64,000 nucleotides of DNA, taken from contig JANATF010000004.1 of NCBI GenBank assembly GCA_029449245.1, positions 434,001-498,000 of the forward strand, in the 5' to 3' direction. How positions within the stretch are numbered: position 1 is the first letter of the stretch; each line of letters begins with the position of its first letter. Positions 45,573 through 56,994 of the stretch are shown piece after piece. The notes beneath the pieces were generated by a model, which was not told where the DNA came from, ran no database searches, and was given only the letters and a program-made list of their open reading frames with translations. The DNA is from Mortierella alpina. Taxonomy: Eukaryota; Mortierellomycota; Mortierellomycetes; Mortierellales; Mortierellaceae. The position numbers and the translations under genes are program-made.

Positions 45573-47791
45573 TTAGACATCCAACAGCAGGCGGACGGGG
45601 TCCTCAATGACCTCCTTCAACTTGACCAAGAAGGTGGTGGCCTCACGACCGTCAATGATGCGGTGATCATAAGTCAGGGCAATGTACATCATGGGGCGAA
45701 TCTCAACCTTGCCGTTGATGGCAACGGGTCTCTCCTTGATGGCGTGCATACCGAGGATGGCGCTCTGGGGCATGTTGATGATGGGGGTGCCCATCATGGA
45801 GCCGAAAACACCGCCGTTGGAGATGGTGAAGGTACCGCCGCTGAGATCCTCAATGGCAATCTGGCCGTCGCGAGCCTTGGCACCGTACTGAGCAATGCTC
45901 TTCTCGACCTCAACAAACGACAAGCTCTCGGCGTTGCGGATGACGGGGGTAACAAGACCCTTAGGGGTGGCAACGGCGACAGAGACATCGACGTAGTCGT
46001 TGAAAATGATCGAGTCGCCCTCGATTCTGGCATTGACAGAGGGCAGCTCCTTGAGGGCGTGGCACGAGGCCTTGACGAAAGCCGACATGAATCCGAGCTT
46101 GACGTTGTGCTTCTTCAGGACGGCATCCTTGTATGTTGAGCGGAGGTTCATCAAGTTAGTCATGTCAACCTCGTTGAAGGTGGTGAGCGAGGCTGCGTTC
46201 TCCTGGGACTGCTTCAGGCGTCTGGCGATGGTCTGACGCATGCGGTTCATCTTAACACTGCGCTCCTCGCGGCTGAAGGCAACGGGGGCGGAAGCGGACT
46301 CGGTCTTGGCGGCAGCAGCGGGAGCGGCCTTTGGTGCAGCAGGGGTCTCCTTCTTGGGCTCCTCCTTCTTGGATGCCTCCTTCTTGGGCTCCTCCTTCTT
46401 GGACTCCTCCTTCTTGGACTCCTCCTTCTTGGGCTCCTCCTTGGGGGCAGCACCTAAAAATGAAGAGACTCTGAGGCGTAAGCTCGCCATTCGACTACAT
46501 TAAAGCCGCGTAAACATAATAACCGGACCTACCTCCGGCAGGGGCATCACCAAGCTCGAGCTTGAAGAGGTCAGCGCCGACAGCGACAGTGTCCTCCTCC
46601 TTGGCGTAGAGTTCAACAATGGTACCAGACTTGGGCGAGTTGACTGCGACATCAACCTAATGATATCATGCATAAACGAGAACAGTGTGAGAAAAAAAAG
46701 CTGCCAGGCCCTTCTTCCGTAAGGACTCGGCTCCCCTTCAAGGTCCTTTCGCCCCGGCTATGCTCCCGATCCATGCCTCAATGAACAAGTTACGTCCCTT
46801 CTCAAAGATCACGGAAGAAAGGGTACGCAGCGGGCTCTGATCCACCCTTCTCACGCCATTAATGCCGCATCACTATTATTATTATTTTTCCTTAGCCCGA
46901 GATGTTGCATGTCCACTCTTAGCGATCCCGGTCGAGGCTAATTTCAGCCATCCTTCACCCTCGAGGTCTTTGGGCAATGAGTCTGCTTTTACCTTGTCAG
47001 TCTCGATGGTGGCAATCTCCTCGTCCAGAGCAACAAAGTCGCCGACCTCTATTTGAGAAAACGACAGCAATCCAAAAGATCTCTGAATCAGTCTTCCATT
47101 CTTGCTTCATCACAGTAAGTCGGGCCTTGCGGTTCCTGTCTTTCAGACGTCCAAGATTCCACTGTTTGCCTGCACAAAGCTTCTTTCTATTCGCTTGAGA
47201 AACACGACAAGTTTCATTGTTCACGTACTCTTGTTCCACTGCTTCAAGGAGCCCTCGGAGATAGAGTCGGCCATGTGGGGGACCTTGACAACGTAGTCAG
47301 CTATAACATCAATGAACCAGGGCCATGCATTAGTATCGCTGCTTTGACATCGATCGTCGTCATAGTCCTCGGTAGAATTTTCAGTGGAAGAATAAGCGGA
47401 TCGATCGACATAAACACTAGGGCCTATGTTGCTCGTGTTGAGTATGGAGTTGAAGTGGGTCTGATTCAAACTTACCATAGTACCTGACCTGAGAGCGGTA
47501 AGGAGAGCTAATCCCAGAGAAGAGAAAGAGGCATAACGCGCCTTTGAGTAAGACGCTCGTCGCGACAAGTCGGTGGATCGACCGACGACAGTGGGGGATT
47601 GGGTGCATATGTGGGTCCCAAAGTGTTTACCTAAGGCGCTGGGTGGCGACGGCGGAGGCGGCAGCAGCGTTGATGGTGAGCTGGCGGCGAGCCACCTGCA
47701 GGGCGGGAGCGGAGAGGAGAGGGGAGCTGGTGAGGGCAGCCAGGGGGCGAGCCAGACGGGCGATGGGTTTTGAGCGGAGGGCCGAGATCAT
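45573..47791 (-). CDS. KGD2: Dihydrolipoamide succinyltransferase, E2 of 2-oxoglutarate dehydrogenase
   Basis: Six exons (47791-47631, 47483-47476, 47300-47229, 47048-46993, 46656-46533, 46453-45573) give 433 residues. E2 transfers the succinyl group to CoA in the TCA-cycle complex of the mitochondrial matrix. Residues 1 to about 53 are a basic, Ala/Ser/Arg mitochondrial presequence. A lipoyl domain follows ([28 protein letters not shown] with lipoyl-lysine K99), then a PKKEE-repeat linker without an E3-binding domain, as in eukaryotic KGD2. The catalytic core ends in [11 protein letters not shown], with H404 and D408 active. The second exon is only 8 nt (GTACTATG); it is required to read RYYADYVVKV across the junctions. 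Confidence 0.95.
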
Positions 47792-49103
47792 TGTGACGGG
47801 TGGTGGTGGTGGTGTGGATTTTAGGTGGAGGAGAGAAAAGTGAATGAAGAGAATTGTTTGGGGGAGAGGAGAGGTGCGTGGATGGGTGGGTGGAGAGAGC
47901 GAGGGAGAGAGAGGGTTTGGAGAGGAGAGACAGAGATTGAAAAAGATGGATGGATGGGTTGGACCGATTCACGGCTGGACGAGTAATATTCTGTCGAGTC
48001 AGGTCTGACTTTTTAGTAAACAAAAAACGGCCCTCGCTCATTCAGGCGGAGCAAGGCGCTGCCCCAACCCCGCCAAGTCGCTCTGCCTCTGACACATCCC
48101 CTCCGGCCAGCTGGGCTCCAGACCCTCGGGAAGCGGGTGCACTCCCTTATCACATTGGGCCATGCGCACCCCACACCGTCCACCGTCCGCACTCCTCGCT
48201 CTTTTTTCTTTTGCTTGCCTGCGCTCCTTGTGCTGCCCCACAGGCCCAGCGAGACGAGTCGCCGAGGAGTGAGGACCCTTCACACAGCGCGGGGAGGTAT
48301 CTCTTTGTGGATGCGTGCGAAAATTCTCGAAAAGGCAAGGCCGAAGAGTCCTCCTCGGCGGAAAGACGTCACGGCTAATGCACTGCCTGGTCGCTGTGTG
48401 TGGATCGCGTCGCACCTCACAACCTCCACAGCCTCGATACAGTGTGCATCTCCTGCCCAGTGCACATTCCTGTGCTGCTGTGGAAGGAACAGGCATTATT
48501 GCGCTACAGCCACTTTTTCTCAAGCTACTGCAGCACTCCATTTAAGCACGTCGCCCCATCGCCTTTGGACATTTTGCGGACAGCGATAAAGCCCGAGGGT
48601 TCCGGCAGATCATTGATTCCGTGACAGGCCAGTGCACCCGCGACGGAAGTTGTGGAAATCGGCCTTCTCGACTTTTGGAGTGTTTGCACTTCATGATCCA
48701 GGATACGACTGGAATCCCACTCCATTGACTGAGTAGCTGACATCACCGCGTTCTGACACATGTGTGTGTGTTTGTGCTCCTGGCAAGAAACACGACAAGA
48801 CAAGACAAGGGTTCATGAAAAAAGGGTTGTCAGGCGTTTGCACTTCAACTGGACCGGGCCATGTGCTGAGTGTGAGGCCTCCAAGGGATAAAAGGGCTAT
48901 GGGTGGGAGAGCCTCTTGCCTCCTGACCCCCCCCCCCCTCCCATACTGATCTCGTCACCCATACACTCTGTTGTGTTTTTTCTGCACCCTTCCTCTCTCT
49001 CCAGAACCACCCATCCTCTGTCTGTCCTCTGTCTGTCCTCTGTCTGTCTTCTGTCTTCACCACCCCCTCACCACCACTTTTTTTCTGCACAGAACAGCCC
49101 ACC
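47792..49103. other. Divergent intergenic region between E2 gene and serine-rich protein gene
   Basis: About 1.3 kb. It has a purine-rich leader on the minus side (47800-47940), a GATAAAAGGGCTATGGG stretch near 48890, and a C10 run (48927-48936). Several open frames (48038-48541 minus, 48137-48589 plus) overlap each other and lack motifs. No RNA gene was recognised. Confidence 0.5.
49015..49047 (+). repeat. 11-bp tandem repeat, three copies
   Basis: Three copies of CCTCTGTCTGT stand in the presumed 5' leader of the serine-rich protein gene, within a longer C/T-rich tract. Confidence 0.9.
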
Positions 49104-49958
49104 ATGGCCGCCATATCTGAGGAGGTATTCAAATTTGAACAGCCTGCACATTCTCCACATGCAGCAGCGCACGGCTGCCCACAAAAAACACAAAAAAGGT
49201 GTAACCTTCAATCCCCGTCATCCTTGTTGACCGCCCTTCGAACCTTTTTCATCTTTTATCCTTGTCCTTGTCCTTGTCTAGTTTGTCATCTCCCAAGATC
49301 AAGGACTCAAAAAGTCCTCATCCGCCGGCTCAACACTCTCGTTCAGCAACGGCACGCTCGTTGACAAACGGAGCCATCATAATCATCATAGCGGCAGCAG
49401 TGGCAAGTCAAGTCCAACCAAATCAGTCAAGTCTGAGCGACGCCCCTCGTTTTCGATCACATTGCCTCCATCCTTCTCCAGAAATAGTCAACTCAGTAGC
49501 AAGTCGCTTATCTTCGACACCATCGCAGGACCCGACGACGACAACGACTCGACGGCAGGATTTGAAGATGCACTGGCGATTCAAGAAGCCGCCTCTGAGG
49601 CAGAGGCCGCAGCGGCCGCAGGGATCAACCAGAACATCAGTAATCATCCAGGCTTCAATGCATTGAGCCCGCCCATGCGACGACGCAGTGTACAGTTCAT
49701 TCCTGGTATGACTGTGGCAATCACACATGACGGACAACACTGTGCTGACCTTTTGTTTTTGACTGTTGTTGCGTTGTTGCTGGATGTTGGTGAGTGCTGG
49801 AATCCTAACTTTTCTTGTGACGTGATTTGTCTTCTTTCGCGTTAGGAGAAGATGACAGTCTAAGCAGGCACGAAGGAAAGCATGGCTTGCCAAAGACGCC
49901 TTATCCGACCACTGGAGAGGAAGAGGCGAGGATCCAAAGCTCACTTTTCCTTCATTAG
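49104..49958 (+). CDS. Serine-rich hypothetical protein
   Basis: The best model has three exons (49104-49124, 49282-49705, 49846-49958) and 185 residues. The first donor (GAG|GTATTC) is chosen because it keeps phase with FVISQDQGLKKSSSAGS; using the later GTGTAACC donor would shift the frame. The middle is rich in Ser, His and Lys and looks disordered. It contains RRPSFSIT and MRRRSVQFIPG, both of the R-x-x-S form used by basophilic kinases, and an Ala/Glu-rich helix (EEAASEAEAAAAAG-like). The C-terminus reads LPKTPYPTTGEEEARIQ. I do not recognise a family. The first exon is the least certain part. Confidence 0.6.
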
Positions 49959-50104
49959 CAACCCAGCTTTTCACGCCCCCCTGTTCATAGCCTTCCTTGG
50001 GGTCGGCAGCCCTTCAGAGATCAAACCTTTCAATACACATTAGCTTCAGCCTAGCATGATTCAAAAAAAGGGATATATTATTGTGTTGCTTGGCTCATGA
50101 AACC

Positions 50105-51642
50105 CTATGATGCCCAAGGGTCCTTGACCCCGCGCAGTTGACGGTCCCTGCGCACCAATTCCGCCAATTGTCTAAAGTACGCCAGCTTATCCTCTTTCCT
50201 GTACTGCGTAACTCGACCACTGGTGCTGGGCATCACAAACATGCGACTGCCTCGAACGCCGCCCCTATACACCGAGTCTGTTGATGGTCCACTCGCTTCC
50301 TGTTGTTGATGCTGAAAGGCTGCTGGATCCGCTTTGATCGTTCTATCCTCGGTCTGCTCCACTTTCAACTCGCTCTTGACATTCGATTCCACTTTTACGC
50401 CAAAATGGGCTTCGTCAATTTCAGTCTTGATGGGTTTCCTGTCCTGGTCATCCTCTGCCTTCAATGATGCTGATTCACTTTTAACAAAAGGCGAAGGTAT
50501 GCCCTCCCCGGCCAGTTCCTCGACCAACTTTTCAGCGCTGGGTCCTTTTTCAAAGTACGTTGATAGTCGATATCCTTGCGAGTCCAGGTTGTTTTGGATA
50601 GTGTGTCGTCCTTCTTCCTTGGTATCCTCCTGACTCGAACCGCCCATCACCCCTGCATCTTCGGGTTCATCGTACCAGCTAACCCAAGCAGTCTGCAAGC
50701 CTAGACCTACGCCTGTATACATTTCCCAGGCTTGCTTACTCACGAAGCAGACAAAACGAGGCTTGTACTTTTTGATCTTGGCTGTCAGGATCGGAGCTGC
50801 GGCCCGACATTCCGCTGCTGAAAGCTCATTTCCCATCCTGGAGGGCCGATCCACTAGGTTGGTTAGTCCCATATTGCAAACAGCTGGCAACGACTTGTCG
50901 TCGGTGGGTCCTAACCTCACTCCAGGAGGCAGTAGGCCTAAAAAAAATGTGTCAGGTATTAGTGCTCAGAATCCCTCAAAGGCGATCGACAAAACAGAAA
51001 GGTCTAGCAGTCAGGACGTACCACTGTCAGAGAGGCATGGCCAAAAGTGGTTTGTGGGCCCTGCAAAGTGATGCGATCGCTCGCTACTTTTAACTCCAGG
51101 GTTGATTCCAACAAACAGCACATCGAGATCATAGTCGATAATGTCTGGTACCACAGAGAGATGGGCGTAGACTTCAGGAGCCGAATACCCAGGATTGCGT
51201 CCTTGTGTCTTGACACGCTACTCGCGAGAAGCAATAAATAAAGACAACAAGTTAGACAGATGAAAAACGCTAATGTCAAAAACCATGCTATGGAAACCGG
51301 GGCTTGAGTACTTACAACAGCTACTTCTGCCACCTCTTCTTTCGTGACATTATCGGCAGCAAGAGGCCGCCTCTGGTGTGGCCGACTCTTGATGCTCCCG
51401 GCGTTAACGGCTCGAGAATTTAATGGTCCCGGTGTTGTGGAGGCGCCAAGTCTCATGCTCTTGCGGACCTGAGTCGAGAGCTCCGTGGAGGAAGAGGTCT
51501 CATTGGCTTCATCGTCCTCGTCCTTGACCTTGACGGAGGCATGCCCGCGCTTCCTGTCGTTGGTGGACCCCTGAGTCTGGGAGGAGCTTCCCTCCCCGTT
51601 CCCGCGGGCAAACTTGGAGACAAGGGATGTGAATTCGGTCAT
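50105..51642 (-). CDS. Mismatch-specific thymine/uracil DNA glycosylase (TDG/Thp1 type)
   Basis: Three exons (51642-51316, 51217-51022, 50937-50105) give 451 residues. The enzyme removes T or U opposite G to start base-excision repair. Catalytic motif 1, GINPG (146-150, N148), is followed by HHFAGPTNHFWPCL, and the second motif, FVMPSTSGR, lies near residue 409. The N-terminal 100 residues are charged and disordered. Between the strand ending SWYDE and the second motif there is an insertion of about 140 residues carrying repeated psi-K-x-E/D motifs (K327, K334, K345, K356, K362, K366, K376). The start is the ATG of MTEFTSLVSK; an open stretch extends upstream. Fission yeast Thp1 and human TDG are the closest described relatives. 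Confidence 0.92.
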
Positions 51643-51889
51643 GGCGTTGAGAGAATAGGAGGTGTGGGGTACGAGGAAGAGAATGAAGTACAGTTTAAGT
51701 ACTGTGGGCCGGTGGAGGACATGCGGATGTTCTTCATGCTTCGATGAATCATGCAATAACGAGGCACGCCGCACTTCTTTGACACCATATGCAGCCGAAC
51801 GTTAAAGCGGTCACATTAGGGGCACATCGTCTTCAAATCGTTTTAGATTTCAAACTTGATTGCGACCACACACACGCACACACACAACG
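51643..51889. promoter_or_regulatory. Divergent promoter between glycosylase and NCE101-like gene
   Basis: 247 bp shared by two divergent genes, with a CACACACGCACACACAC leader just before the plus-strand ATG. No TATA box is evident. Confidence 0.45.
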
Positions 51890-52189
51890 ATGCCACCAGT
51901 CTACACACATTTGATCTCCAAGTAAGGTCCAAGAAAGAGCAGCCATATGCAGAAATTGCTACTCCAATCCTTCATTGCAACGAAATGTGCTGATTGCCAA
52001 TGCTCGCTTCTCTCACTTCTTAATAGGAGGGGCGATATCGTTTTCTCCGTAGCCTGTGGCATTGGCGCCTACTTTCTGTACGAGCGAGACCATCCCAGGG
52101 AGTGGACTCTTCAGGAATTAGTGCAGCGCAAGGTCGAAAGGGTCAAGACTGAGGGCTGGTTCCCTAGCTCATCGAAGGCATCGGCATAG
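51890..52189 (+). CDS. NCE101-like small membrane protein
   Basis: Two exons (51890-51921, 52027-52189) give 64 residues; the gene is easily missed because exon 1 encodes only ten residues. The product starts MPPVYTHLISKRGDIVFSVA and continues to a membrane helix ending in GIGAYFLYERDHP, then a basic helix. Yeast Nce101 is a 53-residue single-pass protein with the same order (LLGKFSDP..., SYYVYER, HELIKKR). It was named for non-classical export of a lectin, but its molecular role is unclear. The splice is phase 2 with GTAAGG and AATAG borders. Confidence 0.75.
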
Positions 52190-52601
52190 TCTCAGAGGCT
52201 CTCTCAGAGTCTCTCTACCCTCTTCCGAGAGCGCCTCGTTTCGCGAGGCTACCTTGTACATCAGGCTACTATGAATAATAATATGTATCTCAAGCGCAAT
52301 GCACGGTGTCGATAGTTCCATTTGGCTTATTTCCTCGTCGGGGTAGAGAGATATGATGGCGAGAATGGTTGCTTGTTGGTGGAGTTGGAGAGCTCATGGA
52401 AATCAGACCTAACACGAGGAAAGCAGCCATTAGCATGTATTCAATACCACACTCTACAGGGCATTACAACATCAACACTCCCAGCGTTACTGGGCAAATT
52501 GGCCCACATACATGGATCGCCCCAGGTCTTCGAGCTACAGTAGTTGAAAGCGGAGAACATCGTTAGGAACCATCCTCTCACTCGACTCAAAGATCAGCGG
52601 C
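52190..52601. other. Convergent intergenic region
   Basis: 412 bp, mostly 3' flank of two convergent genes. TCTCAGAGGCTCTCTCAGAG short repeats near 52190 are present. A minus-strand AG at about 52411 could serve a 3' exon of the next gene, but that model adds only one codon before a stop. Confidence 0.45.
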
Positions 52602-53147
52602 TCAAAGTATCAGCTGGGTGGGGAACATTACACTAGCCATGAGATCCTGTAGCTCCTGCCCCTTCCTCGCAAACTGCAGTGGATCAATCTCATCCTTGTC
52701 TGCTGCATCCAGAAGCTTTCCATCTGGTGCGAGCGACTTGTCGTCGTCTGCAATGGTCTCGATGCTGATGTGTTTAGCCGCTAAAGCAAGCTGCTTCTTC
52801 CTGATCTTGTTGAGTTCCTGGAAGATACTTTCCGAGTTGTCGCCTACAGTAGAATGGGTTTGTGAAGCTGTTTAGAACAAACTGTTTACGGGGAAAAGGA
52901 AAGGCAGTACATATCTCTGAGCGTGCTGTTGGTTACCAAAGGCTTTCATGTCCCGCTCATTGAGCATTCTGTCAGTCTGTTCAAACGCGGCATCAATAAC
53001 GCCTAAGGCCTTGTCATGATTAGATGATGTCAAGTCTGAAGCCGGCGGGATGTAGTATCCGCTGCCTCCACTTCCACCGTTGTTGCTGCTTTGACTGCGG
53101 TTATGGGAGAAGGTGACCTGCGATGTCGATGGTCCTGGTCCTGACAT
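52602..53147 (-). CDS. Small coiled-coil hypothetical protein
   Basis: Two exons (53147-52937, 52843-52602) give about 150 residues. The N-terminus is Ser/Gly/Asn-rich (SHNRSQSSNNGGSGGSG). The rest is helical: DKALGVIDAAFEQTDRMLNE, then SIFQELNKIRKKQLALAAKH and DPLQFARKGQELQDLM. The heptad spacing suggests a coiled coil as in small vesicle-trafficking or kinetochore subunits, but I do not recognise the family. The last residues depend on whether GTAATG after MAS is a donor; read straight through, the protein ends MFPTQLIL. It is divergent from TRM13 with only 157 bp between start codons. Confidence 0.65.
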
Positions 53148-53304
53148 TTGGGTCGTGAAGAATATAGAGTGGTTTATTTCACTGCGTCCTCTGGCTTTGG
53201 CTCTACTTGACTGTTAAACCCGCAGTCACTCGATTAAAGTGCCCTGGCACAAAAAAAAAAGAAAGAAAAAAAACAAAAACATTCCTTCCTCCTCCATCAA
53301 CACC

Positions 53305-55407
53305 ATGACAGAAACGAAGCGACCCCTTGACAAGGATCCCGACCCTATCGTTCAGGCACTCGCCGGGACTCTGGAGCCTCCAGTACTCAACCAAAGAAGA
53401 CGCACCAAGCGGCAAAAAGTTCAAGGTTTGTAGCAAGCAACAGGCGAACTGTATAGGCTTTTCACGGCGGCAACAAAACTCACAGAAAGCAACGCTGCCC
53501 TACACATATGTCTTCTGCTCCTAGCACCACCACCACCTGTGCCTAACCGACCCAGACAGTGCCATTTCTTGATCCTGGGTAAAAATAAGTACTGCAGCCT
53601 GACAGCGAAGCTCGGGTTCAAGTTTTGTGGTGAGCACTCGATGCTCGAGGAGGCTGCTTCGCCCAGCGCGGAGGCAGCGGCAGACGGTTCAGAAGCAAAG
53701 ACTATTCGGAAGCGTATCCCATGTCCATTCGACCCCAGCCAGTAAGACTGATTGTGTTTGGTGTTGTTCTTGGTTACAGTTCTTCTTGAACAGCGTAATT
53801 TGTTGACCACGAAACACTTTGATTTGATGCGCTGCTCTAGCACGGCATGGGCGGATGATCTCAAGGCCCATCTGTTCAAATGCAACGCCCGACCCAAGGA
53901 CAACCCAGCCCAGTTTTCACTGGATATTAATCTTAGCATGCCACGACCCGAGACGGCCTCTGGCTCAGCATCCGCATCCGCATCAAAAACAACAACAGCG
54001 TCATCCACCACCGGCGCCAACGGAAAGAGCGAAGTGTTGACAGCTCTCTCTCAGGACCAACTCATGTCACTGATCAAAAAGATTCAGGATCTGCACGCCA
54101 AGTATGTGCCAGAGATCAGGAAAGAGGTGTTGGATCATCCAGCTTTGGACGAGCGCAAGAAGACTGTCAAGAATATTAAGCACGCACACCAGCAAGCTTC
54201 TTTATTGGGCCATATGAAGCAACGCGATATGTTGAATGACCCCACGACCTGTTATGTCGAGTTTGGAGCTGGTCGTGGTGAGTTGTCAAACTACCTCAAG
54301 ATCGCAGTGGATGATCACGGAACGGCCACCTTTATCCTCGTGGATAGGACGCCGCCCCGCAACAAGTTTGACAGCGCGATCCTTGGCCTGGAAGAAATCA
54401 AGTCTCTGGTCAAGAGACATACCATGGACATCAAGGATCTGGTTCTCAGCGAAGTGCCCGAGATCAGGAGGGATGTGACAGCCACTCAGCGCGAACTCCC
54501 CGTCAAGGACATTCCCGTCATCATTGAAGCACAGGAAGGTAGCAGCAATGATAGCAAAGCCGAGAAGGAAGATGCGCAAAAGGAACCTGAATACGTGGAA
54601 AAGAAGCCTGTTGTCGCGTTGTCAAAACATCTCTGTGGAGGCGCCACGGACATTACGCTTAAATGCCTCATGAACTATCAGCAGACGTAAGGCGCCCAGT
54701 ACTTTGGTTTATGAGAAAACTAGATTTGCAATCACACGCAACCGAAAGCGATATCTAACAAGCCTGTGTTTTTTTTTTTTGCTGAATAGGGAGAGCAAAC
54801 ACTCACCACTGGCTTCTCCTGTCAAGGGTGTCTTGATAGCGCTCTGTTGCCATCAGTTGTGCCAGCATTACATGTACCCGAACCAAGCGTTCCTCAAGGA
54901 GATCGATATCAGCGCCGAAGAGTTTGTCTATTTGACGCGTATGAGCAGCTGGGCTGTCTGTGTCAATCAGTTCAAGCCTGAGAAGACAGCCGAGGCTTTG
55001 GAAGACAAGCAGACGTCTTCTAGCAGTACCATTGGGGGAGACGACGAACACCGCATTGTTGCTGACCGTGAACTGGAAGAGCTCGGGTAAAAAGCAGGCT
55101 GAGTGCTTTTTGATTGTGGCTATGTGTCTTTGTTTTTGTGGGAGGGTGTATATCCCAGTTTGCTTATTATTGTGTCCTTCTTGCCTTTGCGTTTAGATCA
55201 CACATTCCTACGCTGGACTCGCAGGCACGCGAGCGACTTGGTCTGCAATGCAAGCGCCTGCTCGATATTGGAAGAGTGCGCTACCTGCAGGAACATGGGT
55301 TTGATGCGGAGCTTGTCTACTATGTCGACAAGGACACGTCGTTGGAGAACCTGGCTCTGATAGCCGTGCCCTCCAACTCCAAGGCGCTGTCAAGCACCTC
55401 CATATAA
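53305..55407 (+). CDS. TRM13: tRNA:m4X modification enzyme TRM13
   Basis: Five exons (53305-53425, 53525-53741, 53841-54686, 54790-55086, 55197-55407) give 563 residues. Trm13 2'-O-methylates position 4 of tRNA-Gly, tRNA-His and tRNA-Pro. In order: a CHHC-type finger near the N-terminus (RQCHFLILGKNKYCSLTA...FCGEH), a U11-48K-like finger (CPFDPSHTAWADDLKAHLFK then C), a SAM site with YVEFGAGRGELSNYL, VALSKHLCGGATDITLKCL, and ALCCHQLCQHYMY. Both zinc fingers and the SAM motif are complete. The phase-2 joins are set by PSQ/PSH and T|ESKHSPL. A Lys/Glu-rich insert precedes VALSKHLCG. Confidence 0.95.
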
Positions 55408-56040
55408 AAAGCCACTGTGTGTGATCGCAACGCAAGTATCCTGAAGTGAAGCATATGTGTTATAGCAATGCGAATGTGCATTTGTGCCCTGGTCAACCTC
55501 ACACCTCACAACTCATACCTCATACCTCACACCTCGACACCTCAACACCTCAACACCTTACTCCTCTCTCCTCCTCACTCCTCACTGCCTGACCGTGCCC
55601 TTGCGTGTCTCCTTTATTCGGTGCATTGTTTTGATTGCGGCCATTGCAACCAACCCAACTGACCTGCCCACACCTCGTGCACACACAAGGCTGCATCGTC
55701 TCCATTCTTTCCTTCTCCACACCCTCTCTCCGCTCTGCTCTTTCTTGCTCCTCTTTCTCTTCCTCTTCCTCGCTCCTCTTCCTCTTCCTCGCTCCTCTTC
55801 CTCTTCCTCGTCCATCAACTCGTCTCCGCTTCGTCCTTCTCTCCTTCCTCGCCATCCATCGCTCCCGCCATCCCTCTCTCTCAACCTCTCCCTTTCTCCC
55901 TCGCTTTCGCTTTCCGCTCCTTTCCCCAAACAGCCGCAATACTGCCACAGCACCCTGTTCTCCTCTTCAACAAAGTCCTCCTCTGCAGCAGCTAATCCCA
56001 CATCTCTCACTCGCTCACCCCCTCACCTCCTTCGCATCCA
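55408..56040. other. Intergenic region with strong pyrimidine repeats
   Basis: 633 bp. It holds repeats of CCTCACACCTCGACACCTCA type (55499-55560) and three copies of a CTCTTCCTCTTCCTCG-type unit (about 55752-55812), forming the leader of the next gene. The large open frames on both strands (for example 55582-56010 minus) arise from this low-complexity DNA. Confidence 0.6.
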
Positions 56041-56789
56041 TGCCAGGTCCGAAGCCGGCCGTCGACGGACTGACAACTCGCCATGTCGTCTATCTCGTCG
56101 TCATGCACATGATTGGCGCCATGATCCTCGATGGCGCCATCAACTTTGGCCTCGCCACTGCAATGTACAAGAACACAAAGGACCCCGTCACCCTCTGGCC
56201 ACTGCCCAACACCCTTGCAGGGGACGCCGCCGTCACCATTATTATCCAGCAGACCCTCACCTGGATCCTCGACCGCCTCGCCGTGGGAGGTGACCTCAAG
56301 AAGGGTCTGGTCGCCCCCCTGCGTATGCCCAAGAACGCAAACGCCATCACCCGCTGGTTTGTGGGCCTGGAAGAGGTCCGTGTGTACAAGACCTTCAAGG
56401 AGAGGCTCGCCTACTACTTTCGCTACCACGGCAAGCGCATCGCAGTCCTGGTTGTCGCAACGTTCATCCTCTACTGGCCCATCACCATCGGCATCCTCTC
56501 GGGACTTAAAATCCACGGCATCGGCATGGACCATAGCCATCGAGGAGGCGACTTTAATGTCTGGCCCATGCCAGAGATCTTTAAGGGCGTCTACGGGTTC
56601 GCGCTGGGCATGACCACACCGTTTGTGAGCTACATCGCGCTCATATATCAGGGTGAGACACAGCAGACCCGTTCGGACTCGACAGAGCTGTCGGCACACG
56701 CAGGAACAGGCACCGAAGCCGGGTCGGATCAGAGTCAGGACGATGAAGAAGAAGCCAAATTGGCTAGTGTAAGTCCTCGACCCGAATAA
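56041..56789 (+). CDS. Polytopic membrane protein of unknown function (fungal)
   Basis: A single exon of 249 residues. The ATG at 56041 is chosen because it follows the pyrimidine leader and starts MPGPKPAVDGLTTRHVVYL; the open frame upstream is low-complexity. Four hydrophobic segments are seen: VVYLVVMHMIGAMILDGAIN, AVTIIIQQTLTWILD, RIAVLVVATFILYWPITIGI and IFKGVYGFALGMTTPFVSYI. Short charged loops separate them, and the C-terminus is acidic and Ser-rich. The conserved-looking polar residues inside helices (DGAINF, WPLPNTLAGD) suggest a real family. Fungal membrane families of unknown function with this size exist, but I cannot name one with confidence. Confidence 0.72.
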
Positions 56790-56994
56790 GTGCCTAGTGC
56801 GTGTCGGTGGGCGGGTATCTACAATAATACCAGTTGGCTGTGTCACCTTCTCCGCCGCTTGGACATGGCCATGGCTCTCAACGTGATGATAAATATATCC
56901 CAATTCTAACTCACTTAATGAATAAAGCACTGACTTTTGCCTCCTAAGGGTATATCGGACTATATTCTCTACAACAACAACCAACAACCATGCA

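Noticed and set aside
52381-52441. Extra 3' exon for the small coiled-coil protein
   Set aside because: Splicing there from the GTAATG donor leads to an immediate stop (GTC TGA), so it adds no coding information.
55550-56010. Charged minus-strand frames with Arg/Glu repeats
   Set aside because: They are antisense to a pyrimidine-rich leader and are products of CTCTTC repeats.
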